Of a DNA stretch of 64,000 nt, positions 1-9,614 are shown in pieces. The DNA lies in contig NZ_MAAX01000128.1 in assembly GCF_002162835.1 (NCBI RefSeq), forward strand, positions 1 through 64,000, in the 5' to 3' direction. How positions within the stretch are numbered: position 1 is the stretch's first letter; each line of letters begins with the position of its first letter. Below the pieces are notes generated by a model. The model was not told the origin of the DNA. It made no database searches and was given only the letters and a program-made list of their open reading frames with translations. The translations under genes and the position numbers were made by a program. This DNA comes from Nonlabens dokdonensis. Lineage in GTDB: Bacteria > Bacteroidota > Bacteroidia > Flavobacteriales > Flavobacteriaceae.

Positions 1-225
1 TCATATGAAGCAGCAAAAACATCTCTAGAGTCACAAGAACTAGCTTATGAGTATGCTAGGGAAAGATATAATGTAGGTCTTACTAACGCATTTGATTTTA
101 GCCAGAGCAAATTAAGATACGACAATACTAAGATTTCTTTAAATCAAGCCAAATACGATTACATTTTTAGACTTAAAGTTCTTGAGCTGTTTTTTGGTAT
201 TGACCCTAAAGACCTAAAACTTTAA
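1..225 (+). CDS. TolC-family outer membrane efflux protein, C-terminal fragment (truncated by window start)
   Basis: Open frame from base 1 to TAA 223-225, ...YEYARERYNVGLTNAFDFSQSKLRYDNTKISLNQAKYDYIFRLKVLELFFG; directly upstream of an RND/MacA-type adaptor. Confidence 0.8.
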   Translation, partial: SYEAAKTSLESQELAYEYARERYNVGLTNAFDFSQSKLRYDNTKISLNQAKYDYIFRLKVLELFFGIDPKDLKL

Positions 226-229
226 TACC

Positions 230-1528
230 ATGAAAAAAGCTATACTTATCATAGTAATTCTTGCTGTTCTAGCCGTATTAGCCTTTATAGGCTTTAAAAT
301 GTTTGCTGGTCAAGGAGAAAAAGGAATCACAGTAGAGGTAATGGAAGTTACAACTCTAGATGTGACAGAAACCGTGAGTGCTACAGGTAAAATTAAGCCT
401 GAAGTAGAAGTTAGTATATCGCCTGAGGTTCCTGGTGAAATTATAGAACTTCCTATTAGAGAAGGACAAGCTGTACAAAAAGGAGATCTTCTAGCAAAGA
501 TCAATCCCGATCTACTTCAGTCTAGTGTAAGTAGATCTCGCGCCGGACTTGCTAATACTAAAGCTGGATTTGAACAAGCAAAGGCTACTCTAGTAGAAGC
601 AAAAGCAAATTATCAAAGAGCCGCAAAGCTTTTTGAAAAAGGTGTAATCTCTAGAGCAGAGTTTGATACTACGACCGCAGCTTATGAAAGAGCAAAAGCA
701 GCAGAGAGATCGGCATATTTTTCAGTACAAAGCGCTGGCGCAACAGTTAATGAAGCAACTGACAACTTAGGTCGTACAAGTATTTTTGCTCCTATGACTG
801 GTACTATTTCTTTACTCGCAGTTGAACTAGGTGAACGAGTGGTAGGTACACAGCAAATGGCAGGAACTGAGTTATTGCGTGTTGCAGACTTGTCACAGAT
901 GGAAGTAGAAGTAGATGTAAATGAAAACGACATCGTTAAAATAGAAGTAGGTGATAAAGCTATCGTTGAAGTTGACGCCTATTTAAAAAGACAATTTGAA
1001 GGAGAAGTAACTGAAATTGCAAATACAGCTACTGGTACTCTAAGCGCAGACCAAGTAACTAATTTTAAGGTAAAAGTTAGAATCTTACCAGATAGTTATA
1101 AGGAGCTAGTTCAAGGAAAAAGCGAGAATTACAGTCCTTTTAAGCCTGGTATGACCGCAACAGTAGACATCATTACAAGAGAAAAAAAAGATGCCATAGC
1201 TATACCTATAAGCGCAATAGTAGTTAAAAACGATACTTTAGAATCTACAAGTAGATCTGCTCGCAATAACGCAAACTCAAATGATGAAAAATTTGAATGC
1301 GTGTATCTAGAAGAAAACGGTAAGGCAAAATTGAGAGTGGTCTCCACCGGTATTCAAGATGATAAAAACATCGTAATAACATCTGGCCTAGAAAAAGGTG
1401 ATAAAGTCATTACCGGTCCTTATAGAACAGTTACAAAAACTTTGAAGTCTGGGAAAGCAGTGACTTCTAAAAGTGAAAAGGATGATGAGTTAGATACTTC
1501 AGAAGATATAAACGAAGAAGAGAAATAA
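230..1528 (+). CDS. Efflux RND transporter periplasmic adaptor subunit (HlyD/MacA-like)
   Basis: N-terminal TM, lipoyl/barrel-sandwich motifs (VSPEVPGEIIELPIREGQAVQKGDLLAKI), coiled coil, FKPGMTATVDI. Confidence 0.9.
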   Translation: MKKAILIIVILAVLAVLAFIGFKMFAGQGEKGITVEVMEVTTLDVTETVSATGKIKPEVEVSISPEVPGEIIELPIREGQAVQKGDLLAKINPDLLQSSVSRSRAGLANTKAGFEQAKATLVEAKANYQRAAKLFEKGVISRAEFDTTTAAYERAKAAERSAYFSVQSAGATVNEATDNLGRTSIFAPMTGTISLLAVELGERVVGTQQMAGTELLRVADLSQMEVEVDVNENDIVKIEVGDKAIVEVDAYLKRQFEGEVTEIANTATGTLSADQVTNFKVKVRILPDSYKELVQGKSENYSPFKPGMTATVDIITREKKDAIAIPISAIVVKNDTLESTSRSARNNANSNDEKFECVYLEENGKAKLRVVSTGIQDDKNIVITSGLEKGDKVITGPYRTVTKTLKSGKAVTSKSEKDDELDTSEDINEEEK

Positions 1529-2211
1529 TGTCTTTAATTTTATGTGTAGAAACGACTTCTACAAATTGTTCTGTAGCTCTAGCCAGTGAAAGCGGCAGTT
1601 ACCGTAATAAATTAGGTGTTGTGAATTGTCTTGATTTACTAGAAGATAATAGCGATGGATATAGTCACGGAGAACGATTGCATATTTACATTAAAGAAAT
1701 TTTATCACGCAATAATTTCTCAGAGAAAGATTTAGATGCAGTTGCGGTTAGTGAAGGTCCTGGTTCTTATACTGGATTGAGAATAGGTGTAGCGGCTGTA
1801 AAAGGTCTTTGTTTTGTTTTAGATATACCTATGATTGCTATTAGTACGCTAGAATCTTTGAGCAAACAAAATACAATCACAGATAATTTAACCGTTCCCA
1901 TGCTAGATGCTCGAAGAATGGAAGTGTATGCAGCGGTTTTTGATAAAGAAACTCAATTACTACCAGCAACTGCCGTAGTACTAGAAGAAGGTAGTTTTTC
2001 CCGCTTTCGCGAAAGCGAGACCATCACATTTATAGGAACTGGTGTAAATAAGTTTAAAGAACTAATCCAAGAGGAGAAACACAGCTACATCACCTCAAAT
2101 CCTACATCTTTAACCATGTGTGATATTGCGATTAAAAAATACAAAAAAAGCGACATCGTTGACGTCGCTTACTTTGAACCTTTTTATTTAAAAGAATTTA
2201 GAACCGGTTAA
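1528..2211 (+). CDS. tsaB: tRNA threonylcarbamoyladenosine biosynthesis protein TsaB
   Basis: MSLILCVETTSTNCSVAL...AVSEGPGSYTGLRIGVAAVKGL signature. Confidence 0.93.
   Translation: MSLILCVETTSTNCSVALASESGSYRNKLGVVNCLDLLEDNSDGYSHGERLHIYIKEILSRNNFSEKDLDAVAVSEGPGSYTGLRIGVAAVKGLCFVLDIPMIAISTLESLSKQNTITDNLTVPMLDARRMEVYAAVFDKETQLLPATAVVLEEGSFSRFRESETITFIGTGVNKFKELIQEEKHSYITSNPTSLTMCDIAIKKYKKSDIVDVAYFEPFYLKEFRTG
2002..2017. repeat. CGCTTTCGCGAAAGCG palindrome (exact; in tsaB, frame RFRES)
   Basis: Exact match read from sequence. Confidence 0.97.
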
Positions 2212-2912
2212 CTTTTTAAATCTAAGTACTTTCCTACCAAAGCGATAAGTCCCTTATAATCATCTTTGAATTTTATTTTATTCTCCTTAATGTACTCTTT
2301 GAGAATAGATTGATCTGATTTAGGAAAAGCCTTAACACTTCTTTTCTTATGGTTATCTAACTCTGTAGAAAATTCATCACTCGTAAAATAGATGGTGCTA
2401 CTGCTTTTAATTCGAGCTTTTTGAGTTTCTGCTACATATGAGTTTTTTTGTTGAGGTAACACCACATCTTTATCATGGTTAACAAGCAGTAAAGTATTCT
2501 CATCAAAAACTTTTACTATTTCATAATAAGTAGCGGGCATATTAGGTAAATTTAAGTACTGCAGGAGTTTACCATTAAGCCTCACAATTAATTTCTCATC
2601 TTTAGGTAGCATTTTTAAAGTTTCTACGTCATTTACCTCACTAAATTCAATGCGTTGATGTAAGATATTATAACGCATGAAGAAAGACTGCTCATCTTTC
2701 CCATTCAAAACTATTGTGCCTAACTGAAGTTCATCATCCATAAATGGACTGCCATCATAGTTGCTACGATCGAGTTTAATGTTAGTAGATAATTTTTTAT
2801 AAAAATTAGTTTCTAAATTATTGCCATTATTTCTATACAAGGAAAAATTACCTTGGGCAGATAATGTAAAACATGCAAGCAAAACAAGAATTGCTGGAAT
2901 AAAATTTTTCAT
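2208..2912 (-). CDS. Secreted hypothetical protein
   Basis: ORF with signal peptide MKNFIPAILVLLACFTLSAQG; no family recognised. Confidence 0.7.
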   Translation of the reverse strand: MKNFIPAILVLLACFTLSAQGNFSLYRNNGNNLETNFYKKLSTNIKLDRSNYDGSPFMDDELQLGTIVLNGKDEQSFFMRYNILHQRIEFSEVNDVETLKMLPKDEKLIVRLNGKLLQYLNLPNMPATYYEIVKVFDENTLLLVNHDKDVVLPQQKNSYVAETQKARIKSSSTIYFTSDEFSTELDNHKKRSVKAFPKSDQSILKEYIKENKIKFKDDYKGLIALVGKYLDLKS

Positions 2913-2953
2913 AATTAAGAATTTAAAGAATTAATTACTCTAATGAAATAACT

Positions 2954-3154
2954 TTATTTCACCTCAAATGTAATTTTCACATTTACTCTATACTCAGAAA
3001 CCTTGCCATCTTTTACTTGAGCACTTTGCTCATTAACATATACAGATCTAATATTCTTAACACTCTTAGAGGCATGCTCTACAGCATTGTTTGTCGCATC
3101 TTCCCAACTTTTTTCACTGTTTGCTAATATCTCGATTACTTTTAAAACTGCCAT
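2954..3154 (-). CDS. Dodecin family protein
   Basis: 66 aa; KVIEILANSEKSWEDATNNAVEHASKSVKNIRSVYV...VNVKITFEVK. Confidence 0.92.
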   Translation of the reverse strand: MAVLKVIEILANSEKSWEDATNNAVEHASKSVKNIRSVYVNEQSAQVKDGKVSEYRVNVKITFEVK

Positions 3155-3196
3155 AACTTATAAATTTAGAATTATCAATCTTAAAAGATACGGATT

Positions 3197-4108
3197 TTAG
3201 CCATTAAGAGCAACAACGCGATCTATTTTACCTGGAATCATGTCTTTAAGCATAGTCTCTATTCCATTTCTCAAGGTCATAGTGGAAGATGGGCAGCCGC
3301 TGCATGCACCTTGTAAAATGACACGTACTTCACCATTACTTTCTTCATAACCTTCAAAAACAATATTACCGCCATCACTAGCTACGGCTGGTTTAATGTA
3401 CTCGTCAAGAATCTCTACAATCTTTTTTGAAACATCGTCTAAATTTTCAAATTTAGGAAGATCAACAGTTTCCCCTTTCTCTTTAACAATTGCAGCACTC
3501 TCCAGCTTACTTTCTCCTATCGTAGCGCCGTTTTCAAGAGCCTCTCGTATAAAGGAACGTACCTCATGGGTCACTTCATCCCAAGAGACAACATCGTGTT
3601 TCTGGATTGAAATGTAGTTTTCATCTACATAAATTTCTTTAATGAATGGAAAGCTGTATAAGGATCTAGGTAATGTATCTGTTTCAGTATCATTTATGCT
3701 TTTAAATTCCTTGCTATTCACGGTAAGCTTTTTATTAGCTACAAACTTCATTGCGTTAGGATTAGGAGTAGCCTCTGCATAAACCGTTACTGGCACTTTC
3801 TTTTTAGTGTCATCTGTTTTTACTAATTCTTCACCACTGTTCAAATATGTTGCAATTTGATCAGCAACCTCAGTCTTAACATCGTCCCAAGAAACGATAT
3901 CGTAACGCTCTATAGCAATAAAATTTTGAGCTAAGTAAACTGTCTTTACAAATGGCAGATAAAATAATTGTTGCGCAAGAGGTGAAGGCTTTGCCTCATC
4001 AATGTTCTTGAACTCATAACTATGATTTTTAACCAGAAAATGGTTGCTTTCAAATTTTATAATCGCCTCGTTACTAGTAGGTATAATTGTTATCTCGTGC
4101 TTTTTCAT
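3197..4108 (-). CDS. NifU family Fe-S scaffold (two Nfu N-terminal-like domains plus NifU C-terminal domain)
   Basis: C-terminal GACSGCPSSTMTLRNGIE CxxC motif; duplicated N-terminal domain. Confidence 0.9.
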   Translation of the reverse strand: MKKHEITIIPTSNEAIIKFESNHFLVKNHSYEFKNIDEAKPSPLAQQLFYLPFVKTVYLAQNFIAIERYDIVSWDDVKTEVADQIATYLNSGEELVKTDDTKKKVPVTVYAEATPNPNAMKFVANKKLTVNSKEFKSINDTETDTLPRSLYSFPFIKEIYVDENYISIQKHDVVSWDEVTHEVRSFIREALENGATIGESKLESAAIVKEKGETVDLPKFENLDDVSKKIVEILDEYIKPAVASDGGNIVFEGYEESNGEVRVILQGACSGCPSSTMTLRNGIETMLKDMIPGKIDRVVALNG

Positions 4109-4127
4109 ACTTCGTTTAATAATGGTG

Positions 4128-4135
4128 CAAAGATA
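4128..4135 (-). promoter_or_regulatory. Flavobacterial-type -7 promoter element TATCTTTG upstream of nifU-like gene
   Basis: caaagata on + strand, matches TAnnTTTG. Confidence 0.5.
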
Positions 4136-4295
4136 AGTCTAGAAATAAGGAACTGCACCTATTAAGTGTATTGATAATAACAATCAGAACTGAGTAAAAA
4201 TTGATTACTCAGCTTTCTCTTCTTTTTTTGATTGTTAAATTATAATTGCTAGCTAACATAATTCGGATTAATTAATTTACTCTAACAAAAATTTA

Positions 4296-4303
4296 TATAT
4301 TTG
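4296..4303 (+). promoter_or_regulatory. -7 promoter element TATATTTG upstream of porP/sprF gene
   Basis: Matches TAnnTTTG; about 150 nt upstream of the ATG at 4451. Confidence 0.4.
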
Positions 4304-4450
4304 AAACCTTTCGTACAAAAAGTAGGTTTTATTTATTTAAAATCTTTGATTTTCCAAAACTATCATAGGTTTTAAAGGGTTTAAAGAAGATATAAATCAA
4401 ATAAAACAAATCATTAGGTTTGTGCGTTAAGAAGATACATAAAACTTAAC

Positions 4451-5452
4451 ATGAAAAAACTATTCATTTTACTAGCTGTTGTTTTTAGTAGTCAGCTAGC
4501 CGTTGCTCAAGAAGGTGTCCCAGTTTATATAGACTACTTGACAGATAACTATTATTTGATTCACCCATCAATGGCAGGAGCTGCAGCTTGTGGAAAGGTA
4601 AGAGGTACTGTTAGACAGCAATGGTTTGATCAAGAAGACGCACCTAATTTGCAAACGTTAAGTTTCAACACAGGAGTAGGAGAAAATAGTGGTGTAGGTG
4701 CTATCTTATTTAATGATAAAAACGGTTACCATTCTCAAACTGGAGCCTACCTTAGTTATGCTTACCACCTTCAAGTAGGCGGTGGTTATGAAGATTTAAA
4801 TAGATTATCATTTGGTATTAATGCAGGTATGGTACAAAGCAGGTTAGATGAATCTGACTTTGACCTGACTGACTTCGACCCTATTATCACTGGTGTTTTA
4901 AGAAGTGATTCTTACTTTAATGTAGATATAGGAATGTCTTATTTCTACAAGGAGTTTTATGCCCACTTTACAGTAAAAAATGCTATTTTTCAAAATCGTG
5001 AAATTTATTCAGAAGGATTTGAAAGTACTAACCAGCGCCGTTATGTAGCAACGTTAGGTTATTTATTTGCACCGCGCAACAGCGACTGGCAGTTTGAACC
5101 ATCAGTACTTTATCAACGTACAGATCGCACTGCAGAGCAATTTATGGACGTTAATGCAAAGGCTTATTACGACCTTAACGATAACAGCGTTCTATACATG
5201 GGACTATCCTATCGTCAGAGTTTTGATGGTGCTGAATATCTGGATGGCGATAGCGTTCAAGAACAAAATTTATCACTTCTTTCTCCATTATTTGGTATTA
5301 AATATAACGAGTTCACTTTCGGTTATAATTATAGTTATCAATTTGGTGATATTCGCTTTGCAAATGGTGGTTTCCACCAGATTACTTTAGGAATAGACTT
5401 CTTATGTAGAAAAGATAGATGGAGCTGTAACTGTCCAGCAGTTAATTTATAA
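4451..5452 (+). CDS. PorP/SprF family type IX secretion system membrane protein
   Basis: QEGVPVYIDYLTDNYYLIHPSMAGAAACGKVRGTVRQQW, C-terminal FGINYxYQF-type beta-barrel. Confidence 0.9.
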   Translation: MKKLFILLAVVFSSQLAVAQEGVPVYIDYLTDNYYLIHPSMAGAAACGKVRGTVRQQWFDQEDAPNLQTLSFNTGVGENSGVGAILFNDKNGYHSQTGAYLSYAYHLQVGGGYEDLNRLSFGINAGMVQSRLDESDFDLTDFDPIITGVLRSDSYFNVDIGMSYFYKEFYAHFTVKNAIFQNREIYSEGFESTNQRRYVATLGYLFAPRNSDWQFEPSVLYQRTDRTAEQFMDVNAKAYYDLNDNSVLYMGLSYRQSFDGAEYLDGDSVQEQNLSLLSPLFGIKYNEFTFGYNYSYQFGDIRFANGGFHQITLGIDFLCRKDRWSCNCPAVNL

Positions 5453-5479
5453 TATAATATTACTTTTATTTACTTAAGG

Positions 5480-5508
5480 AAAGGGCAGCTGTAGAGTTGT
5501 CCTTTTTT
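5480..5508 (+). terminator. Rho-independent-like terminator after porP gene
   Basis: AAGGGCA...TGTCCTT stem followed by TTTTTT. Confidence 0.55.
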
Positions 5509-5509
5509 G

Positions 5510-5531
5510 TTTCGCTTTCGCGAAAGCGAAA
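5510..5531. repeat. TTTCGCTTTCGCGAAAGCGAAA, 22-bp palindrome containing the exact 16-bp core (intergenic)
   Basis: Exact match, core 5513-5528. Confidence 0.97.
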
Positions 5532-5574
5532 TACACAACAATTTTATAAGTAATTTTAAAATCAATTACTAGTC

Positions 5575-6111
5575 ATGCGCAAACTACTCAATGAAGAATT
5601 AACACGTCTCACAAACGATGAGTTTAAAAAAAGTGATAAAACACCACTAGTCATTGTGCTGGATAACGTACGTAGTTTAAACAACATAGGATCTGTATTC
5701 AGAAGTGCAGATGCCTACTTAATAGAAAAAATTTACTTGTGTGGTATCACTGCCCAACCGCCACATAAGGATATAAGAAAGACTGCTCTAGGAGCTACTG
5801 AAACAATAGAATGGCAATATGTAGAAGATACCTTAGAACTAGTTCATAACCTAAATAGTGAAGGCTATTTAACATGTGCTATAGAACAAGCTGAAAACTC
5901 TAAATCTCTTCATAATTTTATCCCTGCCAAAAATCAAAAAGTCGCCATAATCCTAGGTAATGAAGTAAAAGGAGTGCAACAAGAAGTAGTTAACGCTTGT
6001 AAAGAAACCATTGAATTAGAACAGTACGGCACAAAACATAGTCTCAACATATCTGTATGTGCAGGAATTGTCATGTACGACCTATTTCATAAACTCTACT
6101 CTAGTTCATAA
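5575..6111 (+). CDS. TrmH/SpoU family RNA methyltransferase
   Basis: LDNVRSLNNIGSVFRSADAY...ILGNEVKGVQQEVV...LNISVCAGIVMYD. Confidence 0.93.
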   Translation: MRKLLNEELTRLTNDEFKKSDKTPLVIVLDNVRSLNNIGSVFRSADAYLIEKIYLCGITAQPPHKDIRKTALGATETIEWQYVEDTLELVHNLNSEGYLTCAIEQAENSKSLHNFIPAKNQKVAIILGNEVKGVQQEVVNACKETIELEQYGTKHSLNISVCAGIVMYDLFHKLYSSS

Positions 6112-6192
6112 ATCGTTAAGCTTATAGATAATTGTTAATTAAAGAATAATCTGCATACCATAACATATTCAAGTCTTATTTTTAAGGAAAGT

Positions 6193-9100
6193 ATGGTAAT
6201 GAATAAATACTTGTTTATCATTTTGGCATTCTTATTTACGCAAATAAGTGTATCACAAATCAGCACGAGCAATTCTACGTTTACAGTTGAAGAGCTTATT
6301 GATGGGGTTTTGTTTGAAGGTGGATGTACACCTATTAATAACATTTTATCAAGTACCGGAGTAGGACCAGATAGAAATGGAATAGCTTATTTTGAAAGTA
6401 ACGGAACTACATTTCCTATAGAAAATGGGATCATTCTTTCCACAGGAAACGCCCTGAGAGCAAACGGACCAAATGACCTTGCAGACAGCAGCGATAATAT
6501 TCTCTCAGGCAACGATCTAGACTTAGAAATGATTATGGCAGCGGCTGGCTCTCCCTTAAATTCAGTTGATGCTACATGGATTTCATTTGACTTTACACCA
6601 GTAGGTAATTTCATTTCTTTTGACTATTTATTTGCTAGTGAGGAATATAATGGTTTTTTTGAATGTTCTTTTGCAGATGCTTTTGCATTTATCTTAACAG
6701 ATAATGTGACCGGTGATATAGTAAATCTAGCTACTCTTCCGGGCAGTAGCACACCGGTTCAAGTAATAACAGTGCGCAATCCTCCACCTGCTGCCTGTTC
6801 ACCTATGAATCCCTCATTTTTTGGTCAATACAACTTAGATGCTAATGTATTTGGATCCCCAAATTTAGGATCGTCGGCCGCTGCGAGTCCTATCCAATTT
6901 AATGGTCAGACAGATGTGTTAACTGCCTCTAGCGCAGTGGTACCTAATAGAAGCTACAACATTAAACTTGTCATTGCAGACGCGCGTGATTCTGAGTACG
7001 ACTCTGCGGTTTTTATAGAAGGTGGTAGTTTTGATATAAGCGTAGATCTAGGTGGTAGCAGAGTTATTTCTAGAGGTAATCCTTTGTGCGCAGGAGAGGT
7101 TTATACGTTAGATGCCACATTGCCCACGCTGCCAGGTACGACTCTCACTTATTCATGGAGAAGATCAGACTCAATAATAGTGGGAAACTCAGGAACTGTA
7201 ATACCTGGAGCCACTGGTCCTCTTTTAGATGTTACTGAAAATGGTTTTTATGCGGTTGACATCACCTTTTCCACTGGTTGTGTTGCAAGTACGGTTGTCA
7301 ATCTTGAGTTTGTTGAATTACCAAGCGCTAGTCCTCCAGACGCAATTTCTTGCGATCCAAATGGTCCTGGCTCTTTTGACCTTACTATTATTGAAAATTT
7401 TATGTTAGCCGGTTTAAATGCTACTGAGTATAATGTTTCTTTTTATGAGAGTGAAATAGATGCGCAAAACCAAACTAACGTGATTCCTACGGTCTCTAAT
7501 TATCAAGGTCTAAGCAATCCTCAAACACTTTATGTGAGAGTTCAAGACAATACTTTTGATTGCGTGGTTATCTATCCTTTCCAGTTGATAGTAGATGATG
7601 TGTTTGCTGCTCCAGTACAAGATGTGGTTGCTTGTGATAATGATACTGATGGAATAACAGCAATTACCTTAGCAGATTTTGATTCTCAAGTCGCGCCAGG
7701 ATATACTCCTGGAACCGTAACCGTAAGCTACTATGCTACACAAAATGATGCAAATACGGACACCAATCCTTTAGGAACGACTTATACAAACACTACATCA
7801 CCAGAAACTATATTTGCTCGTGTAGTGGCAACTAATGATACTGGATGTTTTGACACTACTAGTATCAATATATCAGTTTTTGCTGAGCCTAACATCGCAC
7901 AAAACCCAAGTGACTTAACCTTATGTGATGAGAACAATACTGGAGATGGAATAGAGACATTTGATCTTACCTCAGTGGAAAATCAAATAATAGGATCTCA
8001 AGACTTTACAGATGTAAGTATTAGTTATCACCTTTCACAAGAAGATGCAAATACAGGCACTGCACCTATTAGCAATCCTACAGCTTATCAGAACGCTCCA
8101 GGTAGGAGTCAAAGTATTTATGTACGATTAGAAAACATTATTACTGGATGTTTCAACTCCTCAGCAGTATTTGACCTCAACGTTGAAGAGATTCCTCTCG
8201 TAAATAATCCAATGGTTTATGACTTATGTGATGATAACGTTTTAGATGGAAATACAATCTTCGACCTAAACTCTAGAGTAAATGAAATCACTGGCGGCGC
8301 TACTAATGTGACTACATATTTCTATTCCTCACAAGCTGATGCTACGGCAAGAACAAATGAGATCAATGGCTTATTTACTAATACTTCAAATCCGCAAACG
8401 ATCTTTGTAATCATAGAAAATAACAATACGGGCTGTACTAATTCAACAACTCTTGAGCTTGAAGTAAGAGATGCTCCTATTGCAAATACAGCTCCTGCAC
8501 TTACAGTTTGTGACGAAAATAATACTGGAGACTTTTTAGAAGTTTTTGATCTCACAATCAATGAAGCTACAATTTTAAACGGACAAACTGGAATTAACGT
8601 TACTTACCACAGTTCACAGCAAGATGCAGACAGTGATGTGAATCCTATAAATAACACCACCAGTTTTGAAAACAACACTACTCCACAAACTCTTTACGTG
8701 AGACTAGAAAATAGTACCGGCTGTTTTGATACTACAACTTTTGATCTCGTGGTTAATGAAATTGCAGTACCACAGCTTTTTGATTTATATTATTTATGCT
8801 TAAACAATGATGGTAGTGTTTTAACCGTTGCAGATTCGCCACCTACATTGGACACTGGTGTTGACTCAACAAGTCTAGATTTTACTTGGGAACTTGATGG
8901 CGTCATTATTAACGGTGAGACCAATGCAAATTTAACGGCTACTCAGGTAGGAATGTATACTATTACAGTTACTGATCCAGCTACAGGATGTTCAAATTCT
9001 CAAACTACTGAAGTAAGACAACTAGGGCCACCAGATCGTTTTGGTGCTGAAGTTGTCACAAAATATTTTGAAGAAAGGCATAGAATAGAAGCATTTGCTG

Positions 9101-9513
9101 AAGGCCCAGCAGATCAGTACATCTTCAGGTTGGACGACGGCCCATGGCAATTTAATGGCGACTTTAATAACGTCACTCCAGGACCACATATTATAGTGAT
9201 TCAAGATGCAGAAGGCTGCGCGATGGTAGAAATACCTTTAAATGTAATAGGATATCCATTGTTTTTCACTCCTAATAATGATGGCTTTCATGATACTTGG
9301 AACATCATAGGTGTCAATAACGATCCTAGCACTATAATTTACATCTTTGACCGTTTTGGAAAATTATTAAAACAAATAAATCCTAGTGGAGCCGGATGGG
9401 ATGGTACTTATAATGGACAGCCATTACCTTCTTCTGACTATTGGTTTAAAGTAGAGTACATTGAAAATAATGTTCCTAAAAGTTTCGGAGGACATTTTGC
9501 TTTGAAGAGATAA
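6193..9513 (+). CDS. T9SS type B sorting domain-containing surface protein with choice-of-anchor L-like domain and tandem repeats
   Basis: Signal peptide; FDYLFASEEYNGF; about 5 repeats of about 85 aa; C-terminal FFTPNNDGFHDTWNI...IYIFDRFGKLLKQI...WDGTYNGQPLPSSDYWF. Confidence 0.93.
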   Translation: MVMNKYLFIILAFLFTQISVSQISTSNSTFTVEELIDGVLFEGGCTPINNILSSTGVGPDRNGIAYFESNGTTFPIENGIILSTGNALRANGPNDLADSSDNILSGNDLDLEMIMAAAGSPLNSVDATWISFDFTPVGNFISFDYLFASEEYNGFFECSFADAFAFILTDNVTGDIVNLATLPGSSTPVQVITVRNPPPAACSPMNPSFFGQYNLDANVFGSPNLGSSAAASPIQFNGQTDVLTASSAVVPNRSYNIKLVIADARDSEYDSAVFIEGGSFDISVDLGGSRVISRGNPLCAGEVYTLDATLPTLPGTTLTYSWRRSDSIIVGNSGTVIPGATGPLLDVTENGFYAVDITFSTGCVASTVVNLEFVELPSASPPDAISCDPNGPGSFDLTIIENFMLAGLNATEYNVSFYESEIDAQNQTNVIPTVSNYQGLSNPQTLYVRVQDNTFDCVVIYPFQLIVDDVFAAPVQDVVACDNDTDGITAITLADFDSQVAPGYTPGTVTVSYYATQNDANTDTNPLGTTYTNTTSPETIFARVVATNDTGCFDTTSINISVFAEPNIAQNPSDLTLCDENNTGDGIETFDLTSVENQIIGSQDFTDVSISYHLSQEDANTGTAPISNPTAYQNAPGRSQSIYVRLENIITGCFNSSAVFDLNVEEIPLVNNPMVYDLCDDNVLDGNTIFDLNSRVNEITGGATNVTTYFYSSQADATARTNEINGLFTNTSNPQTIFVIIENNNTGCTNSTTLELEVRDAPIANTAPALTVCDENNTGDFLEVFDLTINEATILNGQTGINVTYHSSQQDADSDVNPINNTTSFENNTTPQTLYVRLENSTGCFDTTTFDLVVNEIAVPQLFDLYYLCLNNDGSVLTVADSPPTLDTGVDSTSLDFTWELDGVIINGETNANLTATQVGMYTITVTDPATGCSNSQTTEVRQLGPPDRFGAEVVTKYFEERHRIEAFAEGPADQYIFRLDDGPWQFNGDFNNVTPGPHIIVIQDAEGCAMVEIPLNVIGYPLFFTPNNDGFHDTWNIIGVNNDPSTIIYIFDRFGKLLKQINPSGAGWDGTYNGQPLPSSDYWFKVEYIENNVPKSFGGHFALKR
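7310..8760 (+). repeat. Tandem about 85-aa protein repeats inside T9SS type B protein
   Basis: Recurring C-D-E/D-N-N-(T)G-x-x-x-F-D-L, Y-H-S-S-Q-x-D-A, P-Q-T-L/I-Y-V-R-L-E-N, T-G-C-F modules. Confidence 0.85.
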
Positions 9514-9533
9514 GATTAGAATTATGATGTTCT

Positions 9534-9549
9534 CGCTTTCGCGAAAGCG
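9534..9549. repeat. CGCTTTCGCGAAAGCG palindrome (exact; convergent intergenic)
   Basis: Exact match. Confidence 0.97.
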
Positions 9550-9614
9550 GAATAGATAAAACTAAAACCACACGGTTAATCTTATAGATTTATATTCTCA
9601 GAATTGAAAAGATT

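Noticed and set aside
2156-2178. AAGCGAC...GTCGCTT hairpin near the end of tsaB
   Set aside because: Lies in coding sequence upstream of the stop with no U-run; could be chance or a coding constraint.
5067-5390. 107-aa ORF in alternative frame of porP/sprF gene
   Set aside because: Fully nested in a well-supported gene; composition typical of out-of-frame translation.
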